A stretch of 26,956 nucleotides of DNA from Caulobacteraceae bacterium (lineage in GTDB: Bacteria > Pseudomonadota > Alphaproteobacteria > Caulobacterales > Caulobacteraceae): assembly GCA_003136615.1 (NCBI GenBank), contig PLFA01000042.1:46518-73473 (forward strand), in the 5' to 3' direction. Both the position numbers and the translations under genes were made by a program. The notes below the pieces were generated by a model. That model worked only from the letters and a program-made list of their open reading frames with translations, was not told the origin of the DNA and searched no databases. Positions 16,858-23,997 of this stretch are shown here, piece by piece; position 1 is the first letter of the stretch; every line of letters begins with the position of its first letter.

Positions 16858-17994
16858 ATGTTGGGTTTCTATGAGTTCTTCGCAGGCGGTGGCATGGCCC
16901 GGGCGGGTCTGGGGCCGGGCTGGTCGTGCCTCTTCGCCAACGACTTTGATGAGCGCAAAGCCAGCACCTATCGCGACAATTATGGCGGTGAGGCGCTCCG
17001 AGTGGGCGATATCGCGGCCCTGACCGGCGCCGATCTGCCGGGCGTGGCGGACCTCGCCTGGGCCTCCTTCCCCTGTCAGGACCTGTCCCTCGCCGGCGCG
17101 GGGGCGGGGCTCGCGGGAGCGCGGTCGGGAACTGTCTTCGCCTTCTGGCGCCTCATGGCCGATTTGGCGAAGCACGGCCGCGCACCGCCGCTCATCGCGC
17201 TAGAGAATGTCTGCGGAGCGATCACCTCCAATGGCGGCCAGGACTTCGCCGCCCTCTGCGCCGCTTTCGCGGAGGCCGGCTATCGCTTCGGCCCGCTGGT
17301 CATCGATGCGGCGCTCTTCGTCGCCCAGTCCCGCCCCCGGCTGTTCCTGGTGGGCGCGCGCCATGACCTTCTGATTCCTGATGGCCTGACAGGGTCGGCC
17401 CCTCAGGCGCCCTTTCATACCCCCGCCCTTCTCCGCGCGGTGGAACGGCTCGCGCCGCGCGTGCGGGAGAAGGCCCTCTGGTGGCGGCTTGCCGTACCCC
17501 GACAGGCGCCCATGACCTTCGCACAGGCCCTGGAGGACGCCCCCGTCGACGCGCGATGGCGTACGGATGGCGAGACCGCGCGCCTGATCAGCCTCATGTC
17601 GCCGGTAAACGTCGCCAAGCTGGACCAAGCCAAGGCCTCGGGTCGCCGAAGGGTCGGCGCCGTCTATCGCCGAACCCGGAACCTGCCCGACGGCGCGCGC
17701 CAGCAACGCGCCGAGGTGCGCTTCGACGATTTGGCCGGTTGCCTTCGCACCCCTGGCGGTGGCTCCAGCCGTCAGATGATCCTGGTGGTGGACGCGGACA
17801 TGGTGCGCTCGCGCCTGCTTTCAGCGCGTGAGACCGCCCGCCTCATGGGTCTGCCCGACACCTATCGCCTGCCCCGGAGCTATACCGACGCCTATCACAT
17901 CACCGGCGATGGTGTGGTCGTTCCGGTTGTGTCCCATCTGGCGCGCGGCCTGCTCGAACCCCTGCTTGTGGGCCGGGCCCGCGCCGCGGCGTGA
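16858..17994 (+). CDS. DNA (cytosine-5)-methyltransferase
   Basis: About 378 residues. The start is uncertain: GTG 16855, ATG 16858 and TTG 16861 are adjacent, with AGAGG just upstream, and spacing slightly favours the last. Motifs in order: I, FYEFFAGGGMARAGL (a shortened Gly loop compared with the usual FxGxGG); IV, SFPCQDLSLAG with the catalytic Cys about residue 73; VI, ALENVCG; VIII, QSRPRLF; then a variable target-recognition stretch; IX, SARETARLMGLPDTY; X, GDGVVVPVVSHLARG. All catalytic elements are present, so it should methylate cytosine at C5. I cannot read the target site. No endonuclease gene, Vsr repair gene or mobility gene lies beside it, so it looks like a solitary chromosomal methyltransferase. 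It starts 54 nt after the HxlR gene on the same strand and leads a run of three small genes. Confidence 0.92.
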   Translation: MLGFYEFFAGGGMARAGLGPGWSCLFANDFDERKASTYRDNYGGEALRVGDIAALTGADLPGVADLAWASFPCQDLSLAGAGAGLAGARSGTVFAFWRLMADLAKHGRAPPLIALENVCGAITSNGGQDFAALCAAFAEAGYRFGPLVIDAALFVAQSRPRLFLVGARHDLLIPDGLTGSAPQAPFHTPALLRAVERLAPRVREKALWWRLAVPRQAPMTFAQALEDAPVDARWRTDGETARLISLMSPVNVAKLDQAKASGRRRVGAVYRRTRNLPDGARQQRAEVRFDDLAGCLRTPGGGSSRQMILVVDADMVRSRLLSARETARLMGLPDTYRLPRSYTDAYHITGDGVVVPVVSHLARGLLEPLLVGRARAAA

Positions 17995-18036
17995 GCGCGC
18001 CGCCTCCTGCGCCCCTAATCGTGCTATGCTTGTCCG

Positions 18037-18204
18037 ATGACCCAAACGCCCCCCGACGAGAGCGCCGAGACGCCCATCCAGCGCGCCCTGCGCCTCAAGC
18101 GCGCGGCGGCCGATGCACGGCCCAAGCCCCCGCGCGGCGGCAAGTTCCAGCGCGAACAGGCGGCCATGACGCCGGGAAAGTCCAAGCCCTGGATGAAGGT
18201 CTAG
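18037..18204 (+). CDS. Small basic protein of unknown function (55 aa)
   Basis: The frame runs from the ATG at 18037 to a TAG at 18202-18204. The protein is strongly basic and hydrophilic, with an acidic first dozen residues, a predicted helix (IQRALRLKRAAADARPK) and a Gly/Lys-rich tail (PPRGGKFQREQAAMTPGKSK, then PWMKV). No membrane segment, Cys or known enzyme motif is present. Small proteins with a very similar PKPPRGGKFQREQAA plus PWM ending occur, to my recollection, across alphaproteobacteria, which supports it being real; that needs a search. There is no obvious Shine-Dalgarno sequence. It lies 42 nt after the methyltransferase and 46 nt before the DCC gene. The charge suggests nucleic-acid or ribosome contact, which is inference only. 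Confidence 0.6.
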   Translation: MTQTPPDESAETPIQRALRLKRAAADARPKPPRGGKFQREQAAMTPGKSKPWMKV

Positions 18205-18250
18205 GCTTACCCCGCTGGCGGTCGCCGCCTCGCCGCCTTAAGTGCCCCAC

Positions 18251-18613
18251 ATGGCGAAAGTTACGGTTTGGTTTGATGGCGGCTGCCCTCTCTGTAGGCG
18301 CGAGATCGCCGCGATGCGCAGCCTCGATAGAGGCGCGCGGATCGAATTCGTGGACGTGGCGGCGCCAGCGGCGCCGGCCTGCCCCATAGATCGCGCGGAA
18401 CTGCTAGCCCGGTTCCATGCGCGGGAAGATGGCGCCCTCTATTCCGGCGCAGCCGCCTTCGCCGCCATGTGGCGCGCCATCCCGCTCCTGCGGCCGCTCG
18501 GTCTTCTGGCGCGGGCGCCATTCATCCTCTGGATACTGGAACGTGTCTACAAGCTCTTCCTGCGCGCTCGCCCCGCGCTTCAGCGCGTCGCCGCCCGCTG
18601 GGACCACCCATGA
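18251..18613 (+). CDS. DCC-family (DUF393) thiol-disulfide oxidoreductase-like protein
   Basis: A 120-residue protein from the ATG at 18251 (a GTG three codons upstream is an alternative). It opens with the family signature VWFDGGCPLCRREI, which gives the DxxCxxC motif (D9, C12, C15) from which the DCC name comes. The fold is thioredoxin-like. The middle carries the family's FHAREDGALYSGAAAFAAMW, and the end has RARPALQRVAARW. The family is presumed to be redox-active because of the CxxC pair, but no substrate has been established. Its stop overlaps the start of the DUF427 gene by 4 nt (ATGA), so the two are translationally coupled. Confidence 0.88.
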   Translation: MAKVTVWFDGGCPLCRREIAAMRSLDRGARIEFVDVAAPAAPACPIDRAELLARFHAREDGALYSGAAAFAAMWRAIPLLRPLGLLARAPFILWILERVYKLFLRARPALQRVAARWDHP

Positions 18614-19119
18614 CCTCGGCGCCTTTTCCCGTCAAACCCGACCCCGTCGCGCCCGGTCAGGAGAGCGTCTGGTCCTATCCCCGTCCGCCGATCGCGCAGG
18701 CCATAAGCGCCCATATCACCATCCATCACGCCGGGCTGGTCGTGGCCGATACGCGCCAAGCCGTTCGGACCCTCGAAACCAGTCATCCGCCCACATATTA
18801 CATTCCCCAAGCGGACATCCGCCAAGGAGCCTTGAGGCGCGCGGCCGGAAGCTCGCTCTGCGAATGGAAAGGGCAGGCCATATATTGGGACGTGGTTCTG
18901 GGCGACATCGCCCTTACCGCGGTGGGCTGGAGCTATCCCAATCCCTCGCCCGCCTTCGCGGCCATTCGCGACCATATCGCGTTCTATGCCGCGCCCTTCG
19001 ATCTCTGCGCGGTGGACGGCGAAACGGTCATACCTCAGCCCGGCGGCTTCTATGGCGGCTGGATCACCTCCGCCGTCGCCGGACCCTTCAAGGGCGGCCC
19101 GGGAAGCCGATTCTGGTGA
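18610..19119 (+). CDS. DUF427 domain-containing protein
   Basis: A 169-residue protein whose ATG sits in the ATGA overlap with the DCC gene. Residues about 40-150 match the DUF427 (beta-tent fold) family: ITIHHAGLVVADTRQAVR, ETSHPPTYYIPQADI, CEWKGQAIYWDV, WSYPNPSPAF and IAFYAAPFDLC, with a C-terminal FYGGWITS and AGPFKGGPG. The function of the family is unknown; structures show a compact beta fold resembling a ligand pocket. The conserved Tyr, His and Trp residues in these segments would line it. The N-terminal 35 residues (Pro-rich, with PGQESVWSYPRP) are typical of a longer subgroup. It is the last gene before a 178-nt gap and the TonB-dependent receptor. Confidence 0.88.
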   Translation: MTSAPFPVKPDPVAPGQESVWSYPRPPIAQAISAHITIHHAGLVVADTRQAVRTLETSHPPTYYIPQADIRQGALRRAAGSSLCEWKGQAIYWDVVLGDIALTAVGWSYPNPSPAFAAIRDHIAFYAAPFDLCAVDGETVIPQPGGFYGGWITSAVAGPFKGGPGSRFW

Positions 19120-19172
19120 GCCAAATCCGCGGGGCGGGCCAACCGATCAACACAGAACAACAGCAAACGATC

Positions 19173-19200
19173 TTGACCGTCTGATTCATTCCATACAAAT
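19173..19200 (+). promoter_or_regulatory. Candidate promoter region upstream of the TonB-dependent receptor
   Basis: The gap 19120-19297 is locally AT-richer than its surroundings. TTGACC (19173-19178) makes a good -35 box; the -10 is weak (ACAAAT at 19195-19200 with a 16-nt spacer, or TACAAA with 15). About 98 nt of leader would precede the start. No Fur box or clear palindrome was seen, and no gene lies in the gap. Confidence 0.35.
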
Positions 19201-19297
19201 CTGCCACATTCGCGGGGGCGCGAGTGGGACGGCGCAATGAGAGCCGTCAGCGGCGCAACGGCGACACCGGCCCCTGAGCACTCGATGGGGGCAAATT

Positions 19298-21832
19298 ATG
19301 AAGCAGAATCCTTACACGGTGGGATTCCGAGCGGTTCACGCCACCGCCCTGGGCCTGGCCAGCGTGTCGGCCCTGGCTCTGGCTGCCGGCGCGAAAGCGG
19401 AAACAGCGCCTGCGCCGAGCGCGCCAACGGCCGTCGAGGAGATCGTGGTCACGGCCTTCCAGCGGTCGGAAAACATCAGCCGCACGCCGGCCTCGATCTC
19501 CGTGATCACCGCCGGGGAAATGGCCGAGGCCGGCGTCAAGCGCGCCGACGACTTCATCGCCCTCGTTCCCGGCGTCAGTCTGGTGAATGGCGCGGCCGAG
19601 CAGGGCGACATTCAGGTGAATATCCGCGGCGTCAACAGCGCCCGTGACGCCGACCCCAGCTTCGCCAATGTGGTGGACGGCATCCAGCTCGCCAATCCGG
19701 CCGCCTTCAACCGCGATTACTTCAATGTCCAACAGATCGAGGTGCTCAAAGGGCCCCAAGGCGCCATCTATGGCCGCGACGCCGCCGCCGGCGCGATCAT
19801 CGTGACGACCAAGATTCCCGGCGATAAGTTCGAGGGAGCGTTTGAGACCTCCTATGGCGATTACGGCAGCGCCACCGATAAGCTGTATCTGGCGGGGCCG
19901 ATCACCCACAACATTTCGGCCAGTCTCACCGCGAATTACACGACGACCAATGGCCAATACGTCAACGCCCTCTACCCCACTCAAGCGGCGGCCGATCACT
20001 ACGAGGGCGGTGACATCGCGGCGCGGGTCTATGTGCATATCGACCCGCAAACGACCTTCGACTTCAAGGCCCGCTACGGCCAGCTCGACGCCGGCGCGAT
20101 CAATTACAATGCGGTGTTCTCTCTTCCCGTCTTCGCCAGCGTGACCGGCGACGCGGCCTTCTATCAAAACGTCAATGCGCACCAGTTCGTCGACCAGCAG
20201 GATGTGCCCGGCGACAATCAGCAGAACACGGTGGAGGTGTCGGGCAAGCTGGACCACGACTTCGGCTGGGCCAAGCTAACCGGATGGGCGCTGTACTCAC
20301 GCATTGACGATAATCTGCTCGCGGACGGCACCAGCGCATCCTTCGGCTTCTTCAACACCGAGCCGCACTGCATCGCCTCCACCGCGGCGCTGAACGCCGC
20401 TGGCGTCACCCTTCCCTTGCCGCAGTATCTGGCCGCCACGCCGGGGGGCTCGTTCTTCGGCCCCTACACGCCCACCACCTGCGACGGCTATCAGTACCAG
20501 GATCGCCTGCAGACCGACGAGAGCTTCGAGCTTCGCCTCGCCTCACCCTCCGACGGGCGTCTGCGCTGGCTGGCGGGGCTTTATTTCCTCCACATTGACC
20601 GCAATGTCGGCGTGGCCACGGGCATTGACGATGGCGGAGCGCCCCCGCGCCAGCTCTACGTGCCCAGCACGCAGCCGTACTCCACCGAACAGCTGCTGTG
20701 GGACGACTTCACGACCTATGTGGGGTCCGTCTTCGGCCAGGCTCAATATGATGTCACGCGCGATGTCGAGGCGTCCTTCGCCCTGCGTTACGACTATGAG
20801 GATCGGCACGATCACAACCTGGTGCCGACGGGCGCCCGGACACTCTATATCGACTATGACGGCCCCCCCTATACCGGCGGCGCGCCGCTCAATCCGGGCC
20901 TGGTGCCGGCGCTGAACCCAGCCGGCATCCACGACGAGGACAAGGTCTTCGACCAACTCGAGCCCAAGGCGTCCTTGCGCTGGGTCGCCCTACCGGACCT
21001 GACTCTCTATGCCGACTGGGGCGTGGGCTTCAAATCTGGCGGCTTCAATAACGAGGGCAGCGCCGCCACCATCAACACCTTCATCAATCCGGTGGTCACC
21101 GGGGCCGGCTATCCGGCGGTCGAGATCTCCGACATCTACAAGAAAGAGGTGTCCAGCGAGTTCGAGGTGGGCGCCAAGAGCGCGCTCTTCGATAATCGCC
21201 TGACCTTGGATGGCGCGCTTTATCACAACAACGTCCACAATATGCAGTTCTTCGAGTTCTTCGTGGGACCCTTCGGCCTGCTGCGCGTGGTGGACAATAT
21301 CGATCAGGTGACCCTGGAGGGCGCCGAGCTTTCCGCCGACTATAAGGCCACGCGCGATCTCGATTTCGGCGTTTCCGGCTCGTACATTCATTCGCGCATC
21401 GACGCCAACAGCACGCGGCCGGATACGGTGGGCAATGAGGCGCCCTATACGCCAAACTACACCTGGAACGTCTTCTTCCAGTATAACCCCTACCTGATAG
21501 ATAGCCTGCGGCTTCTTGCCCGCGTCGACGTCCGTGGCACTGGGCCGACCTGGTTTCACACTGTCCAGAACCAGAACAACCCCACCGTCTTCGAGGTCAC
21601 CTATGGGCCCCTGGGCCTTGCGAATTATGGCCAGACCGAGCGCGCGGCCTTTACGCTGGTCAATCTGCGGGTGGGCGTGAAGCGGGGGCCGTTCACCCTC
21701 ACGGGTTTCGCCACCAACCTGTTCGACAAGAACTATCTCTCCGAGGTGATCCCGGCGCCGGAATTCGGCGGCGCCTTCGTGTCCCCGGGTCAGGGCCGTC
21801 GATATGGGGTTCAATTCGACGAGACGTTCTGA
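19298..21832 (+). CDS. TonB-dependent outer-membrane receptor
   Basis: An 844-residue protein; the ATG at 19298 has GGGGG 6 nt upstream. A signal peptide (residues 1-34, ending AGAKAE) is followed by the TonB-box region VEEIVVTAFQRSENI (46-60). The plug domain comes next (about 62-175; the IRGVNSARDADP and VLKGPQGAIYGRDAAAGAI motifs), then a 22-strand barrel ending in YGVQFDETF with a terminal Phe. The family imports scarce or bulky ligands (siderophores, cobalamin, glycans, aromatic or terpenoid compounds) using energy from TonB-ExbBD. The ligand cannot be read from the sequence. The plug resembles the large sphingomonad/caulobacter class often found near catabolic genes and not near siderophore loci. 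One predicted outer loop holds the only mature Cys pair (C358 and C395), which could form a disulfide. A P450 and a Rieske oxygenase lie 2-4 kb downstream. Confidence 0.95.
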   Translation: MKQNPYTVGFRAVHATALGLASVSALALAAGAKAETAPAPSAPTAVEEIVVTAFQRSENISRTPASISVITAGEMAEAGVKRADDFIALVPGVSLVNGAAEQGDIQVNIRGVNSARDADPSFANVVDGIQLANPAAFNRDYFNVQQIEVLKGPQGAIYGRDAAAGAIIVTTKIPGDKFEGAFETSYGDYGSATDKLYLAGPITHNISASLTANYTTTNGQYVNALYPTQAAADHYEGGDIAARVYVHIDPQTTFDFKARYGQLDAGAINYNAVFSLPVFASVTGDAAFYQNVNAHQFVDQQDVPGDNQQNTVEVSGKLDHDFGWAKLTGWALYSRIDDNLLADGTSASFGFFNTEPHCIASTAALNAAGVTLPLPQYLAATPGGSFFGPYTPTTCDGYQYQDRLQTDESFELRLASPSDGRLRWLAGLYFLHIDRNVGVATGIDDGGAPPRQLYVPSTQPYSTEQLLWDDFTTYVGSVFGQAQYDVTRDVEASFALRYDYEDRHDHNLVPTGARTLYIDYDGPPYTGGAPLNPGLVPALNPAGIHDEDKVFDQLEPKASLRWVALPDLTLYADWGVGFKSGGFNNEGSAATINTFINPVVTGAGYPAVEISDIYKKEVSSEFEVGAKSALFDNRLTLDGALYHNNVHNMQFFEFFVGPFGLLRVVDNIDQVTLEGAELSADYKATRDLDFGVSGSYIHSRIDANSTRPDTVGNEAPYTPNYTWNVFFQYNPYLIDSLRLLARVDVRGTGPTWFHTVQNQNNPTVFEVTYGPLGLANYGQTERAAFTLVNLRVGVKRGPFTLTGFATNLFDKNYLSEVIPAPEFGGAFVSPGQGRRYGVQFDETF

Positions 21833-21850
21833 TCCACGGGACGACGTGGA
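21833..21850 (+). terminator. Hairpin directly after the TonB-dependent receptor stop
   Basis: TCCACG and CGTGGA form a perfect 6-bp stem with a 6-nt loop, starting at the first base after the TGA. No T-run follows, so it is either a Rho-type or stabilising 3' structure or chance. The remaining bases to 21963 hold nothing else that I recognise apart from the GGAGGT ribosome site of the next gene. Confidence 0.35.
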
Positions 21851-21963
21851 CTGCGCTTCGGCGTTCATTCGGTGGGCGCGGGGGATATTCTCAGGCGCGG
21901 CCGCCGGATTCCAGCAGCGCGACACATATGAACGTGCTGGAGTGATACCTGGAGGTGGAAGCC

Positions 21964-22644
21964 GTGACTCCAGGCGGACGGGATCTCGAACGCGCGGACC
22001 GCAGACGCTTCTTCGCGCGGGCGGCGGCTGGGCTCGCAGTGCTGGCGGCGCCAGCGGCGCTCGGGCAATCGAACACGTCCCCCCTCACTCCCCCCGCCAC
22101 GCCCACACCTCCGCCATCGGCGGCGGACTTGGCCGGATTGGCGCGCGCGGAGCTGGATCGCCTGGGCCCCCTCATTCGTCACCAGGATGTCGTGGCCGTC
22201 GCCGATTTCGGCCGTCCCTCCTGGCAGCCGCGCCTACAGGTGGCGGACATGGCGAGCGGCGAGGTCAAAAGCTTTCTGGTGGCCCATGGCTGCGGCTCGG
22301 ACCCGGATTTCAGCGGCTGGCTGGACACCTTTTCCAATGAGCCGGGCTCCCAGGCCAGTTCGGCCGGCGCTTTCCGCACCACGGGGTATTATGCCGGCGC
22401 CCATGGTCGCTCCATGCGCCTGGAGGGATTGGACCCCAGCAATTCCAACGCGCGCCGCCGCGACGTGGTGATCCACGCCGCCGACTATGTGAGCCCGGAG
22501 GTCGTTCACGATATCGGCAAGCTCGGCTGGAGCGAAGGCTGCTTCGCCATCGATCACCGCGATCTGGCGATGGTGCTCGGGCGGCTGGGGCCCGGCCGGT
22601 TGCTGATCTCCACGCGGATCGCGCCGAAGATCGCCGCCGCCTAA
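21964..22644 (+). CDS. L,D-transpeptidase catalytic-domain (YkuD_2-like) exported protein
   Basis: A 226-residue protein. The GTG at 21964 is favoured because GGAGGT lies 7 nt upstream; a GTG three codons earlier overlaps that site. The N-terminus carries a twin-arginine-like motif (ADRRRFFARA) and a hydrophobic stretch ending ALGQS, suggesting Tat export or a Tat-like lipid-free signal, then a Pro/Thr-rich linker (about residues 38-53). The catalytic part holds VVIHAADYV (H171) and KLGWSEGCFAID (S190, G192, C193), the His and SxGC nucleophile of the murein L,D-transpeptidase fold, plus SNEPGSQASSAGAFRT upstream. Family members make or cut meso-DAP cross-links, or attach proteins to peptidoglycan; many of this subtype are uncharacterised. 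It lies between a receptor and a membrane acyltransferase, with no known division genes nearby. Confidence 0.85.
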   Translation: MTPGGRDLERADRRRFFARAAAGLAVLAAPAALGQSNTSPLTPPATPTPPPSAADLAGLARAELDRLGPLIRHQDVVAVADFGRPSWQPRLQVADMASGEVKSFLVAHGCGSDPDFSGWLDTFSNEPGSQASSAGAFRTTGYYAGAHGRSMRLEGLDPSNSNARRRDVVIHAADYVSPEVVHDIGKLGWSEGCFAIDHRDLAMVLGRLGPGRLLISTRIAPKIAAA

Positions 22645-22768
22645 AAGTTCTCCTCAGCCCACCCATCCGCGACCTGTCGCCGCGCCCCTCAGAGGGCAAA
22701 CGCCGCCCGATCACTTTTTCGTGCACGACCAGGGTGACGGTGGCCGGATCTGGGATTATGGAAGATTC

Positions 22769-23935
22769 GTGCGCAAACACCTCGCCTCTCTGGACGCGCT
22801 TAGGGGCGTCGCGGCCCTGGCCGTTTGCGGCAAGCATTTCCAGAATCTGAGCCACATCAACCTGCATCTGCAGCAGGCCTCAGTGGCCGTGGATTTGTTT
22901 TTCGCCCTCAGCGGCTTCGTGATCGCCCAGGCCTATGAACAGCGCCTCGAAGGCGGTCTGACCTGGCGCGACTACATGGTCGCGCGGCTGATCAGGCTCT
23001 ATCCGGCGATTTTCGGCGCCCTCGTGATAGCGGTCGTCCTGCGCTTCATCGCCGGCGGCGAGTTATTCTGGGAGCTGGGTTTCCAGTTCCTCATACTGCC
23101 CGTCCTGTTTGGGCCCATGATCTATGGCGGCGACTGCTTCCCGCTGGATGGGCCGCAATGGTCGCTGTTCTGGGAAATCTTCGCCAACGGCCTGCATGGC
23201 GCCGTATTTCGCTGGCTCACGCCCGTGCGGATCGTGGCGATCATGGCCGTGGCGGCGGTGGGGCTGTGCGTCGCCTGCTGGCAGTGGGGTTGGCTGGATG
23301 TGGGCTGGACACGGCGGACCTTCTGGTGCGGCCTGCCCCGGGTGACCTATGGCTTCTTCGCCGGAGTGCTGATCTATCGCCTGGACCAAAAGGGGTGGCG
23401 CTTCCCAAAGGTGCATTTCGGCTTTGTGCTGGCGGCCCTGGCGATCTGCATGGTGCGCTGGTTCCCCCATATGCGCCTCTATTGGGTGCGCGACATGGCT
23501 CTGGTCATGGTGATCCTGCCCTCCATCGTCGCTTTCGCGGTGAACGCCGACGCGTCTGGCAAATGGATGAAGCCTTTCGTCTGGTTGGGGGCGGTCTCCT
23601 ATCCCCTCTACACGTTGCATGTGCCCCTGCTTCGGGGCTTCCGCTGGCTTCTTATGGCCTCGCCGCGCCTGGACCGCTGGGTGGAGTTCGGGCTCTGGTG
23701 GGTGGTGCTAGCCGGGGTCGTCGGCGTCGCCTATCTGTTCGAGAAATACTATGATGTCCCGGCGCGGGCCTGGTTGACGCGCCGGCTCGCGAAGGCCCGG
23801 GCGCCCGTGGGCGTGCTCGGTCGGCCCACCCTGGTCTCCGCGCGGCGGGACGCCGATTTCGAGCCTCCCGCCTCGCCGCTGGCCTCTGGGCCCCTGGCGC
23901 CCGAGCCTCGCCGGCGGCGTGACGCAAGGGGATGA
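22769..23935 (+). CDS. Acyltransferase 3 family integral membrane protein
   Basis: A 388-residue protein from the GTG at 22769 (opening RKHLASLDALRGVAAL); a GTG 16 codons upstream (22721) is possible but has no ribosome site. The N-terminal motif LDALRGVAALAVCGKHF includes the conserved Arg and the catalytic-type His (H23). It is followed by VAVDLFFALSGFVIAQAY, the ARLIRLYPAI motif and about ten membrane helices, with YPLYTLHVPL near the end. The last 45 residues are cytoplasmic and rich in Pro, Arg and Ala. These enzymes (OatA, OafA, NodX, macrolide acylases) transfer acetyl or other acyl groups to extracytoplasmic sugars of LPS O-antigen, exopolysaccharide or peptidoglycan, or to small molecules. 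The neighbouring L,D-transpeptidase gives a weak hint of an envelope target; no glycan gene cluster is in view. Confidence 0.88.
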   Translation: MRKHLASLDALRGVAALAVCGKHFQNLSHINLHLQQASVAVDLFFALSGFVIAQAYEQRLEGGLTWRDYMVARLIRLYPAIFGALVIAVVLRFIAGGELFWELGFQFLILPVLFGPMIYGGDCFPLDGPQWSLFWEIFANGLHGAVFRWLTPVRIVAIMAVAAVGLCVACWQWGWLDVGWTRRTFWCGLPRVTYGFFAGVLIYRLDQKGWRFPKVHFGFVLAALAICMVRWFPHMRLYWVRDMALVMVILPSIVAFAVNADASGKWMKPFVWLGAVSYPLYTLHVPLLRGFRWLLMASPRLDRWVEFGLWWVVLAGVVGVAYLFEKYYDVPARAWLTRRLAKARAPVGVLGRPTLVSARRDADFEPPASPLASGPLAPEPRRRRDARG

Positions 23936-23997
23936 TGGTTCAGGCGGCGAAAACGCTATAAGTTCCGGGTTCGAAGATCGCTTAAGGCTGGACCATC

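Noticed and set aside
16297..17175. N-terminal extension of the azoreductase frame by nearly 300 codons
   Set aside because: It is antisense to the HxlR and methyltransferase genes and shows no domain. A GTG with a good ribosome site at 16296 gives the exact family N-terminus.
16858..17994. Complete restriction-modification or phage-defence island
   Set aside because: Only a methyltransferase is present. Its neighbours (HxlR, DCC, DUF427) are not known defence genes, and composition does not change across the region.
19247..20257. 336-codon minus-strand ORF (and a 311-codon one at 20990-21925) opposite the TonB-dependent receptor
   Set aside because: Both are shadows of the receptor frame; the Ile/Val/Gly/Asp-rich composition and lack of motifs argue against coding.
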